Source: Gemmatales bacterium
Lineage (GTDB): Bacteria; Planctomycetota; Planctomycetia; Gemmatales; Gemmataceae
Assembly (NCBI GenBank): GCA_026004675.1
Contig: BPJP01000009.1
Location: forward strand, 155,294-219,293
Direction: 5' to 3'
DNA: 64,000 nt
The position numbers and the translations under genes are program-made. The notes beneath the pieces are model-generated. The model was not told where the DNA came from. It did not search any database and saw nothing but the letters and a program-made list of their open reading frames with translations. Within the stretch, counting starts at the first letter, position 1, and each line of letters opens with the position of its first letter. Shown here one piece after another: positions 55,075 through 64,000 of this stretch.

Positions 55075-55191
55075 GGGAATCTCCTTGTGCCCGTGATAAT
55101 AAAATTGCCAAAAACGTATTATCGTGTTACGAATTCCACGATCGTGTGACAAGGGTGCCTGTTTTTTTGGGGCGGGAACTTCGGGATCGAC

Positions 55192-55614
55192 TCACGGTGT
55201 GCCGGGTGTCCGGGCGACAACCAGTTGGCTGGTATGGACTCCTTTCAAGCCCCGGAGCTGGTCCGCGAAATCACGTAGTTGGTGGGCAGGTCCCCGCAGG
55301 AAAATGACTTCGAGGCAGTGATCGTGGTCGAGGTGCACGTGACTGGTAGCCACCACCATATCGGTGTGGCGATGTTGCAATTCCAGCAGGCGATCGGTCA
55401 GGCGGGTGCGGTGATGATCGTAAACGATGGTCAAAGTGGCGGCGGCTTCGCCCGTGTCTTTTTCCCAGGCATGAGCCGTCAAAGCGCTTCGGAGCAATTG
55501 CCGAATCGCTTCGCTTCGCGTCGAAAAGTGAGTTTCGGCGCAATAGCGGTCGAACTCTTCGAGCAAATCGGCTTCAAGGGAAACACTGAAGCGAACGATC
55601 TCAGCCAAACCCAT
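55192..55614 (-). CDS. nikR: NikR-type nickel-responsive transcription regulator
   Basis: A 140-residue protein. The N-terminal ribbon-helix-helix IVRFSVSLEADLLEEFDRYC with STRSEAIRQLLRSAL binds DNA. The C-terminal ACT-like domain carries the nickel site: His residues near 81-83, then ATSHVHLDHDHCLEVIFLRG with His92, His94 and Cys100. All ligands of the square-planar site are present. It represses nickel uptake genes in NikR-bearing bacteria; no nickel transporter or urease/hydrogenase gene is nearby. Standard length. Confidence 0.92.
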   Translation of the reverse strand: MGLAEIVRFSVSLEADLLEEFDRYCAETHFSTRSEAIRQLLRSALTAHAWEKDTGEAAATLTIVYDHHRTRLTDRLLELQHRHTDMVVATSHVHLDHDHCLEVIFLRGPAHQLRDFADQLRGLKGVHTSQLVVARTPGTP

Positions 55615-55665
55615 TCTCCCATACCAAGCAATCGGCCGACGCCCAGGCGAAGCGGTTTCCTAAAA

Positions 55666-55686
55666 GGAGGATACAGCATACTCTCC
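55666..55686. promoter_or_regulatory. possible operator upstream of nikR
   Basis: An imperfect inverted repeat (GGAGGATACAGCATACTCTCC) lies 52 bases upstream of the nikR start, where self-regulation would act. It lacks the known NikR half-site GTATGA-N16-TCATAC of E. coli, so this is a weak suggestion. Confidence 0.2.
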
Positions 55687-55772
55687 TCGAATTGCCATCA
55701 CAATAACCTTCTCGAACGGCAGGAGATACCGTGCTCGGGGTGCCGGTCGGAGTTTCACCCAGGGACGACGCA

Positions 55773-56772
55773 CTATGGCACGGGAAGCTGGTTGAAGATC
55801 GTTTCCAGAAGCGATTCCGAGGTGATGTCTTCGGCTTCGGCCTCGTAGCTGACGATGATCCGGTGGCGAAGAACATCGTATCCGATTGTTTTGATATCGT
55901 TGGGCGTGACGAAGCCACGTCCTTGCAACAGTGCCTGGCCTTTGGCGGCGCGGGTCAAATAGATGGTGGCACGCGGACTGGCGCCGTATTGGATGTATGG
56001 GCCGATATCCAGGCCGTACTCGCCTGGCCTCCTTGTCGCCGACACGATATCGACGATGTATCGCTTGATTTTTTCGTCGACGTAGATCGCATCGATCGCC
56101 TTGCGCAATTCGAAGATCTCCTGCGGTCCCATGACGGGTTCCACGGTCAAGTCGGGTTCCACGGCTGACATGCGATTGAGAATCTCCAGTTCTTCCTCTT
56201 TGTTCGGGTAGGTGATGCGAAGCTTGAGCATGAAGCGGTCGACTTGGGCTTCCGGCAGGAGATACGTTCCTTCTTGTTCGATAGGGTTTTGCGTGGCCAG
56301 AACGAGGAAAGGCTGCTGTAAAGGATAGCTGTCATCGCCGATGGTAACTTGCTTCTCTTGCATGGCTTCGAGAAGAGCGCTTTGCACTTTGGCCGGGGCA
56401 CGGTTGATCTCGTCGGCCAGCACGAGGTTCGCAAAGATCGGTCCCTTTTTGACGCTGAATTCGCCAGTGCGCGGGTTGTAAATTTGCGTGCCGATCAGGT
56501 CGGCAGGGAGCAGGTCGGGGTGTGAATTGGATGCGATGAAACGACATTCGCAGGCAGCGTGCCAGCGTGCTGACGGCGAGGGTTTTTGCCAGTCCCGGCA
56601 CGCCTTCGATGAGGACGTGGCCACCGGTCAACAACCCCAGTAGCAGCCGATCGAGCATCAACTTCTGGCCGACAATGATCTTGGCAATGGCCTGATATAA
56701 GGGATCGAGTCGGCTGCGAACTTGACGTGCTTTTTCGTTGATTTGTTCTACATCCACGGTGAATCCCATCAT
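55773..56772 (-). pseudogene. MoxR-family AAA+ ATPase, one frameshift
   Basis: The ATG lies at 56772 or 56769. The first frame gives VGQKLMLDRLLLGLLTGGHVLIEGVPGLAKTLAVSTLAR with Walker A GVPGLAKT. A +1 shift at the four-G run 56517-56520 (CCCC on the coding strand) restores RIQFTPDLLPADLIGTQIYNP. The rest is the MoxR core: Walker B NLVLADEINRAPAKVQSALLEAM, ATQNPIEQEGTYLLPEAQVDRFMLKL and the C-terminal lid. MoxR ATPases act as chaperones, usually with a DUF58/VWA partner, which is not seen here. About 333 residues. Confidence 0.88.
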
Positions 56773-56916
56773 GCGCCGTCCCGCTTCGAATTTGGCACGG
56801 CCGACAGAAAGCGGCGCCTGGCTGTACGGATTCTCGGCGGGGGAACTTTCAGGTTGTTAAGGTCCTGGCGATTTGAAACTTTTATACATCCAGCCGAAGC
56901 AGGCGCCCAGATTGTG

Positions 56917-57609
56917 CTAGCCGGCCCGGCGATACGGCCGCCAGGTCATCCACGGCCTGGAGGAAGCAGAGCTGGCTGTCGGCTGGGCCGCTGGCACTGT
57001 CTCGGCCTCTTCACGACGACGCCGACGGCGATCGATCCACACTTGAAGACCGACCCCCCCGATGATGCCCCCGTAGCAAATACCAGTCAACAAGGCTCCT
57101 TTGGCGCTGGCAAAATCGGCAGCTTGGATCTTCCCCACGTAATCCAGCAAACTTAGCGCGGAATACCCGGCCAGGAGCGTACCGGCACAGCTGGTCAGCA
57201 CCATCATCCAGAGTCGAAACAGGACGATCCCAAGCAGTCCGCCAGCCAGAAACCAAGGCAAGGGGGCATCCCACGACACAGGTGCTTGAAAATGCACAAG
57301 CAAATAAACCGCCGATCCGCACATCACAAAAGCCACGACACGGATCAGCGCCAGCGACATCATGCCGACCGCCAGAGCCAACAGCAGCGAAACGACCAAT
57401 GGCTTGGTGGCGTACCACTGGCTCGCCCACAACCCGATAAAGCCGCCCATTGCGGTGGAAAACGACACGATCCAGAACCGATGCCACCACCAGCCGGTTG
57501 CCCAAAGTGCCAAACCGATAACGAGGCCGATGGCACACACGCCCCACGACAAGCCGTGACACGCCTGCAGGATTTTTGGATCGAGAAGCTGCATGATTTC
57601 GTCTTCCAT
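56917..57609 (-). CDS. hypothetical multi-spanning membrane protein
   Basis: A 230-residue protein from an ATG at 57609; nine more codons in frame upstream are not needed. Six or seven membrane segments are clear (LSWGVCAIGLVIGLALWATG, HRFWIVSFSTAMGGFIGLW, PLVVSLLLALAVGMMSLALI, VVAFVMCGSAVYLLVHF, WFLAGGLLGIVLFRLWMMVLTSCAGTLLAGYSALSLL). A basic cytoplasmic tail (WIDRRRRRREEAETVP) ends the protein. The layout resembles TMEM198/DUF4203-type proteins, but this is not certain. Confidence 0.75.
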   Translation of the reverse strand: MEDEIMQLLDPKILQACHGLSWGVCAIGLVIGLALWATGWWWHRFWIVSFSTAMGGFIGLWASQWYATKPLVVSLLLALAVGMMSLALIRVVAFVMCGSAVYLLVHFQAPVSWDAPLPWFLAGGLLGIVLFRLWMMVLTSCAGTLLAGYSALSLLDYVGKIQAADFASAKGALLTGICYGGIIGGVGLQVWIDRRRRRREEAETVPAAQPTASSASSRPWMTWRPYRRAG

Positions 57610-57792
57610 GACGCCGCGGTAAACATGCCTACGCAATAGATAACCTAAACTGCCGATCCATGCAAGCCAGGCAGACCGTGGCGCTAGCTTGCAGCCGATC
57701 CGGTGGCGGAATCACGACCACGGCACCATTGCCGCCTGATGCTGGCGCGGGCCAACTCGGCCTGTGACAGGAATCCGCTCCGTCACGAGCCA

Positions 57793-58020
57793 TCACGGCA
57801 TGAGTTTGGCGAACTCCTCGTATGCTTTTTTCAGTTTTCCGACAAGCGCGTTTCTCTCCTGTACCCCTAGATGCCTTGTCTGCACACCGGTCTTTTTTTC
57901 GTATGGATGCGCCACAGGCAGTCTGTTTCGCCGGTTGTTCATCTCGCGAAAACCGTCAGCAATCTCAGGATATTGCCGTGAGAATGGGCCGGATTTGTCC
58001 AACATTACGCCCAAGTCCAC
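57793..58020 (-). pseudogene. HEPN-like C-terminal fragment (possible abortive-infection remnant)
   Basis: A 75-residue minus-strand frame from a GTG at 58020; an in-frame stop lies just upstream. It reads MLDKSGPFSRQYPEIADGF, then REMNNRRNRLPVAHPYEKKTG, then RHLGVQERNALVGKLKKAYEEFAKL. The RNRLPVAH segment fits the HEPN ribonuclease motif R-x4-6-H, with Asn after the first Arg. The pattern is like the HEPN tail found at the C-terminus of abortive-infection reverse transcriptases. No N-terminal part remains, so this is probably a decayed gene end. The family call is inference. Confidence 0.45.
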
Positions 58021-58163
58021 GAGTTCACCATTGCAGTTTTTATAGGTTCACGCGTCTCCCTCGCCACTAGCGAGTCGTGGATGATACCACATAAACGATT
58101 TCTGGCGGCGCGACCTCGCACGACGTGATCAGGAAGCACCACATCGAATCTTCGCCCATTGAT

Positions 58164-58328
58164 TTCGCTCGTCGCATTAAGACCGCGTCGCTCGCTGGCA
58201 ATCACCGTTAGTTGACGGTTCGCTCGTCGCGCTGACGCCACGTCGCTCGCCGGAAACACCGTTAGTTGACGGTTCGCTCGTCGCACTGACACCGCGTCGC
58301 TCGCTTGCAATCACCGTTAGTTGACGGT
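58164..58328. repeat. 54-55 bp tandem repeat with ACCGTTAGTTGACGGT palindromes
   Basis: Palindromes ACCGTTAGTTGACGGT occur at 58204-58219, 58258-58273 and 58313-58328 (periods 54 and 55). Between them lies TTCGCTCGTCGC(G/A)CTGAC, then a CGTCGCTCGC-containing stretch. A partial unit without the palindrome precedes them from 58164. The palindrome and the sequences that follow its last copy (GCGAAAGATAG, CCCCCGCGC) match the repeats at 30.4-30.6 kb, so this is a dispersed family. Confidence 0.82.
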
Positions 58329-58488
58329 CGACGAGGAATTCTGCGAAAGATAGAGAAATATCTGATCCCCCAATCCCTTCCTGACCTCCCCCGCGCACCG
58401 GTTGGCATTGCAACAAACCGCAGCTTGCTTTAGAGGATAGAGCCGCTAACAGGCGGCCCAGCGTCGGTCCGAAAAGAGGGAAAAGCCC

Positions 58489-60084
58489 ATGTCACCCCAA
58501 ACGGAAAGGCAAGACGTTTCGCATGTAACGGGCTTCCTTCGTTTTCATTGTGTCCTGGTCGCTTTCCTTGCCCTTTTTCTGGTTACTCCGAGAAGCGGAA
58601 TCGCTCGGCCTGAAACGAAACATGCCGATGTGGGTCGTCGATGCCATTCCGCCGGCTCTTTCGGAAACCTGCAAGCCGGACTCGAAGCGCTATACGACGC
58701 TCGTCACGATCCAGCGAGCGTTCCAAAACATCGGCCATTCGGCACAACAGCTGAACGCTGCCATCGCCAAGGTCCGAACTTTCGATCTGTCCAGCGATAA
58801 CGGCGACTATGTCCTGCTGGGCAGCGACGACAAAGGGATCGTCGACTTCGTCCGGATCGCGTTTCAGCTGTTCGGCTACCGGGTTCAGAGTGTCTGTCTA
58901 CCTTTACTTCACCCTGCTATTCGTTTCGCTCGTCTTGTTGATGTTGGCGTACGGCGACTCTCCGCGAACGGTCGCAGCCGCTACGTCGATTCTGGTCATG
59001 ACGACACTCATCATGCCGATGATCGCCTACTACGGCCAGCTCACCTCGCTCTTGGCGCTGCGGGTCTTCCCTGTTTTAACTCTGCTTGCATGCTTTCATT
59101 GTTTGTTATTCGTTCTGCGCGGCGAATGGAGTTGGCGCGGTTTTGCCGGGGTTCCTCGCTCAGCTTGCGCTGATTACTTTTGTCGTGCATATTCGCTCGA
59201 CAACCGTCTGGCAATTCGTTGTCATCCTCCTCGCCATCTTCTCATCCATTGCGGTGGCTTTCTGGAAGAAGCGAACGCGGTCGGATGCGACGACCAGTTT
59301 GCAGGCCATTTCCTGTGCCGCCGCGGCGCTATTTGGCCTTATGGCAGGATATCTCGGCCTTTGCCTTTACCGATCCACTGCTTTTCCAGAAGAATACAAG
59401 CGCGGCGAGCAGATCATGACCCGCGTCACCTGGCACAATATCTTTTCCGGCTTGGCGTTTCATCCGCGGCTTGCCCGAGATTTCCAGATTCAGCTCGACG
59501 ATGCGAGTATTATTCGCGCCACCGGAAAATATCTGGTGGCGCATGGGGAAGAGATGCAGACTGGGAGGCGATGGGGCGGAAAAAGTCCCCGTTTCACCGG
59601 CATGCGCTGGACACCATATGATCGAGCCGTTCGCGATCTGCTGATCGATACATTCTGTCGGCGTCCGTGGGACTGCATCGTTGCGATGGCATACTACAAA
59701 CCTGTCGCACTCGTGAAGAATCTTGCATGGCTCTATGGCGTGCGCCGTTCCCCATCCAGCCTGGACTTGCTCACATCGCCCACTGTTGGAAATATCGTAA
59801 AGAGCCAAGTCATCCAGGCGACAGAAAGACTGGACGCCCAGGGATTGCGCCAAGGACCGTGGACGCCGATGGCCTTGGTGATGATGGGACTCTTTGCGTT
59901 TCCGATCAGATTGGTACCGGAGAGTCGACACGTTGGGTTTGCTGTCTTGTTTCTCTTGTTCGGAAGCTTGATCCCGGTATTGGTCGGCTACCCGGTACCG
60001 CACACGATCGCGGAAATAGGGATCATGGCGGGCGTCACTTTTCATTTTTTACTCATTACTCAATTCTTGCATCGCCGACAATGA
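58489..60084 (+). pseudogene. polytopic membrane protein of unknown function, three frameshifts
   Basis: Four consecutive frames overlap head to tail: 58489, 58550, 58809 and 59086, each +1 from the last. Joined, they give an N-terminal helix, a luminal segment (WVVDAIPPALSETCKPDSKRY, LLGSDDKGIVDFVRIAFQLFGYR) and many membrane segments, ending LITQFLHRRQ at 60084. The joins fall at the T run 58574-58578, near 58891-58900, and at GGGG 59148-59151. A C-terminal loop has GEQIMTRVTWHNIFSGLAFHP and FTGMRWTPYDRAVRDLLIDTF. The protein resembles envelope or glycan-assembly membrane proteins, but no family is recognised. About 530 residues. Confidence 0.65.
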
Positions 60085-60180
60085 ACAGCGTTGCCTTTGA
60101 TAACAAACTCTAAGGATGTGCGAAGCTATCGACTCTGCATGTCAAAGAAGACAGCGGCTATTCTTTAAATCGGGGCGAAT

Positions 60181-62466
60181 ATGGGATTACCAGTTGTTTC
60201 CACTCGTCATTTCCAGTTGAACATTAGGTCGCAAGAGACTCCGTTGTTGTCGGATATCGAGTATTTTATTTATCTGTCCGCCACCACAGCCGCACTCGCC
60301 GTCTATCATTTCTTTAACATATCAGTGACAATTGGACATTCGAAAACGCATGACTTACTTGCATATTGCGGCCTCTTCTCGATTGTCCCTGTCCTTCTCT
60401 CTAGTTGGTATTGTTACCTCAAAAAACAAGACCTAGTAGTTCGGGAATTTGTCCTCCTGATCCAATTTATCTTGTTGGGAATCGCTGCTGCAATCCTGCT
60501 TGAGCCTCACGCGAGAAGCGCTGCCTCGGTACGTTTCATCGTGACAGTTCTCCATGTAGCGGCCCATTCTGTGCCTTTTGTCGTCGACGGCGCAACGATG
60601 GAGCAAAAAATGGGCGCCCTACTCTATTGCTCGAATCAATCGAGTATTGGCGATACTGTTTCCAGCCTCCTTTTTGGTCGCGACGTTATGCATTGACGAG
60701 ACGGCGTCCTCACTCTTGACTGATTACTGGTCCCAGCGTTCTTTCCGCTTTGGTTGTTTCGCCGGGATGGCCATCAGTGTAATTAGTTGTGTGTCGCTAT
60801 TTTTACGAAATTGGTTTCAACACCGTTTCGCGGAGAGAATCTGCATCTGCTTAATCGGCGCTGTTCTCGCCGTTTCGAACTTCGCAATTGACCAGCATTT
60901 CTGCTGGCTTCACTACAGTACGTACCTTGGGCCGGCGAATGCGGTTCTCCACGGGAGAGTGCCGCTGGTTACGGTTCATTGTCAGTACGGGCTTAACTAC
61001 CTTTTATTCACCCTACTTCCGGGTCTTCAGGTTGCCAACCTGACCTACACCTCTGCGGCGACGCTTGTTTCGATTTTAACGATTGCCACCTACCTTTCGG
61101 CCTTGCTAGTCGTCGTCTGTTCGGTACGGCGAAGAGTTCTTTTTGCCGCGTTGGCGGCGCTCGTTTTTATCGCGATTCATCACTTATTCCCGTCGAGCGT
61201 AAATAGTTGGCCATCGATGGGAGGCTTCCGTTTCTTTCCACCGATGGTCGTGTTGCTTGTCGCTTGCTCTTCTACCCGCCAACCGGTCTCGCTCACCGTT
61301 GACGATCGGCATGTTATTCTTTGCGAGTGTGTGGAGCCTAGAGACGGCAATCTGGGCAACTACTACGCATGTCGCGTACTCGGTCGCGCATGCGCTTGCA
61401 GAAGGCCATCGAAAACTGCGGGCAATTCGCGAAGGTCTATTGGTTGGTCTTACTCCGGTGTTTGCATTAGGAGCGGTTGCGCTGATCATTCGATTGCTCT
61501 CAGGGAGTTGGCCGCGCTTCGATATTTATGCACAGCAGGTCCTCTGTATGTCACAGGCAACTGATTGGATCAAAAGCTACGATCGGCTCCTCGTTCTCTG
61601 GCTTCCTCTCGCGTTGCCCGCCGTTGGCGTTTTGACGCTTGCGGTCACGATTGCGACTCGGTCGGACCCGCCTCTTAAGCTCAACAAAACAATCCTAATA
61701 GCGATTGCCTCGTCCGTATTAGGAGTTGGGCAGCTTGTCTATTTTGTAGGTCGCACAATTCCTTGTAATTTGACAGCAGTCTCACTCCCCTTGGTTGTTC
61801 TTGCAATCATCTTACTGGATGCCGCCTGGACCGAGACTGGGCGTCGGTTTTCGGCACCTGTCCCGGCCTGGGGCGCAGTCGGCCTTCTCGTTGTGTCGTG
61901 CACCGTTTTGGCGGGAGTTACTGGAGTTCATTTGAGTAAAGCAGGACAGATCGTACAAGCGAACCCATCGTTTCTTTGCCGATGCGTTCGAGGACAGCCG
62001 TTAACCCTGCGCGCCTTCGGAAAAAACGACGTTCGCTGCCGACATGATGCTTGACACAGCACCGCCTTGGAGATTAGCGCGTATGAACGAAACCCTTGCG
62101 ATGATCAATCGATGGTGTTTCGAAGCGCAAGAAGTTGCGGTTTTTACTCCTGAGGCTCCTGCGGCTCTCATCCATTCGCGAAAACTCCCGCGATTCAATC
62201 TCCATTTTGCAATGAGTGAGCAATATACACCGGCGTTGGTCGCGTCGGTTATTTCGAAGTCTGAGGTTCGTGCCTCCGAAAAAATCATCGTATGCAAAGC
62301 CTTACTCGATCTCCAGCCTGTTGAGTTGGCCATTCTCGAACGATTATTGGCGAGGTGGGACTTCGACCTGGTCGAATCCGGACATGAGGTGGATGTCTGG
62401 GAAGTCGTTCAAAAGAGGTCCGCTAAGCGACCGTTTCGTCTTTCGTCCAGCCATCGAGGCGACTGA
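60181..62466 (+). pseudogene. polytopic membrane protein (glycan assembly type), three frameshifts
   Basis: Four frames follow one another by +1: 60181, 60578, 61257 and 62044. Joins fall at A6 60605-60610, within about 61270-61305, and at A6 62021-62026. Joined, they give a protein of about 760 residues with more than ten membrane segments. The segment HYSTYLGPANAVLHGRVPLVTVHCQYGLNYLLFTL resembles conserved loops of bacterial envelope-glycan membrane proteins. The final 140 residues (TTFAADMMLDTAPPWRLARMNET ... EVDVWEVVQKRS) form a soluble domain. Its first part is visibly richer in A+T than the surroundings, which may indicate transfer. The function is unknown. Confidence 0.65.
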
Positions 62467-62670
62467 CTTGAACCGGCTATAGGTCCATCAGTCCACCACC
62501 GCACATGCCTGCGCGCGGATCCCCCCTTCTCGAATCACCCACGACCAGTGCCGGGGTGATGCCGCCAGATATTTTCCAACCTGCGGCTATTGTTCGCTTA
62601 ATGGTTTGAAGTCCGCGCGGGCAAACCGAACACAGGGTCCGGACAATGGCGCTGTCAGCTGCAAACGGCA

Positions 62671-64000
62671 TTACTTTTGACTGTCCACCTTCAAAACAAG
62701 GACAGCGGCGGCGCTCGAATTGTCGCTTCCTTTCGCGACAATGACAATCGGCTGGTGGCTTCGCGGCGCCCTTTCGATCGGCGCGAAACACAAGTGTTCG
62801 CTCGTACTCGTTTTGTGGAATCCGAATTCCGGCTGGTCCGACTTCAGGCAGGTTGACGCCCGGGTGGCAACCCATGCACTTCGATTTGGACTTCGCCACT
62901 GAGCCCATTAGGACGCTGCACGTTTACCCTGATCGAATCGCGACCTTCAGGTAGCAGTTGAAGTCGGGTCCGGTCGATCGTCAAGGATAACCTGCTGGCC
63001 GGTGGCGCTTGAGGCGGCGAAAGAGTGCAGCTTCGTTCGACGGTTTGACCGGAGATGGTGGCTCGGCCGACTATGGTCCAATCGTGGCCGCTGCCGAACG
63101 GTGAACAACCAGGCGTGGTCTTTTACTGGCGGCCCAGTCACGACGACGATGGCGTGGTCATCATGAGCAGCGATCGACGTGCCGAAGACGTTTACCCCAG
63201 GGCAACCACCTGTGACGTTGATTTCAATCGGGCCATAGAATTCGTCTTGGCGAATGGCCTGAACCTTGAATGCAAAGACCGGACCTTGCGGGCCGTTGGA
63301 GAGGACGACGGTATCGCGCGCTTGCAGAGCAAAGTCAGGTTTTTGCCGGTCGAAACGTCAATCGATATGCGTATGCGTCTCCGAAACGGCGGCAGGCATC
63401 ACAAATGCTCACCTTATAAACGCCGTCACGCGGCGGGGTCGAAGACAATTCGTGAATCCTGCCCAAAGCCGGGACCGCCATCATCGTTGTAATAGAAAAC
63501 CGGAAAGTGAGGGAAAGCCGGTCGGCTCCAATTGTTTGTCAGGAGGTTCGATCAAGACCTTGTAGACGGGAACACCCGTTCGGGCGTGATGGGTCGGGGT
63601 CGTTCCCAGGTATGCCGTGCGCTTGCCATCCGTGGCGTATAAGCGGCAGCGATCGTTCGGGTGGTTGGGCAAAGAACGAATGCGAACCAATTCCGACCCG
63701 ACGTAAACGAAATCGTTGAATTCGAAACCGGTGTAATCCTCGAAGCAAACGTTTTCGGTATACGAATCGAATTGCCCTTCCATGTCCACCTCAAGACTGG
63801 TCTGAGCGACCGCACGCAGCATCGCACGCCGTATCGGCTGCCCCGCTTCATCCAACACTTCAAGGGTCGAATCGAGCGGCGAGCCTAGCCGACGTGCCTC
63901 GACTTCGACAACAATCGGTTTTCCCTTGGAAGCTCTGAAACACCATTGATCGCCTTCTGGCTCGGTGATTTTACCGTTGATCGTGCAAGGAATCGGTACG
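62671..64000 (-). pseudogene. pre-peptidase C-terminal (PPC)-like protein, partial and heavily frameshifted
   Basis: The gene starts beyond the right edge and its last codon is the TAA at 62673-62671. Reading the minus strand and removing one base at six places gives PIPCTINGKITEPEGDQWCF, then FNDFVYVGSELVRIRSLPNHPNDRCR, YNDDGGPGFGQDSRIVFDPP, DGVYKVSICDACRRFGDAYAYRLTFRP, NGLSGEVQIEVHGLPPGVNLPE and the end IVIVAKGSDNSSAAAVLVLKV. This is the PPC-type beta-domain protein common in planctomycetes, normally secreted. The corrected breaks lie near GGG 63511, GGGG 63435, T5 63340, about 63091-63097, CCCGGG 62859-62864 and CCC 62769. Sequencing insertion is the likely cause. Confidence 0.75.

Larger units (their letters stand above)
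57610..58488. other. intergenic accessory region: HEPN fragment and tandem repeats
   Basis: The 879 bases between the membrane protein gene and the first interrupted membrane gene contain no full-length gene. They hold the HEPN-like fragment (57793-58020), the 54-55 bp tandem repeat array (58164-58328) and otherwise nothing recognised. Confidence 0.7.

Noticed and set aside
57610..58488. CRISPR-like array
   Set aside because: The repeat unit is 54-55 bp and contiguous, with no unique spacers and no cas genes.
1..64000. tRNA, rRNA, insertion sequence or prophage genes
   Set aside because: None could be recognised by eye; tRNA genes would need a dedicated scan.

Overview
The window looks like a draft or metagenome-derived contig from a planctomycete, probably of the Gemmata-like lineage. 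This rests on the combination of two DUF1501 proteins with Tat-like N-termini, a very Cys-rich YTV-type protein, a pre-peptidase-C-like protein, a PQQ-type propeller, a Ser/Thr kinase and a WD40 protein next to unusual regulators, and a prepilin-like protein. No rRNA, tRNA, CRISPR array, insertion sequence or prophage was recognised.

Layout. 0-4 kb: head of the ribosomal-protein operon (rpmJ, rpsM) on the minus strand, diverging from a large membrane protein. 4-7.8 kb: a frameshifted M20 deacylase, a PfkB kinase and a DUF1501 protein, closed by a strong terminator. 8-13.4 kb: a compact three-gene cassette of a DUF559-type nuclease, a winged-helix-like protein and a 1072-residue protein with two P-loop ATPase domains. 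This is the best candidate for an undescribed system, probably defence-like. 13.4-27 kb: housekeeping genes (RNase H-like, CoA-transferase, purQ-nadC, ABC components, a glycosyltransferase, PAC2, cimA, trpG/pabA). cimA is preceded by a textbook-style transcription attenuator whose leader peptide has Ile-Ile-Gly-Ile codons. 27-38 kb: a membrane-anchored sigma-54 activator, a repeat-bearing gap, a frameshifted DUF1501 gene, the flgN-flgK-flgL flagellar cluster and the Cys-rich protein. 38-57.6 kb: a metallo-hydrolase, a second glycosyltransferase, a TolC-like lipoprotein, a kinase, a PAS-winged-helix regulator, a WD40 protein, hemX-hemA-moeA, thiolase, creatininase, a Gfo/Idh oxidoreductase, a prepilin-like protein, nikR and MoxR. 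57.6-64 kb: a degraded accessory region with a HEPN-like fragment, tandem repeats, two interrupted polytopic membrane proteins and an interrupted pre-peptidase-C-like gene.

Sequence quality is an important caveat. About seventeen reading-frame breaks can be repaired by removing one base, and most lie in a homopolymer. They cluster towards the right end. This points to base-calling insertions rather than true gene decay, so the interrupted genes may be intact in the organism.
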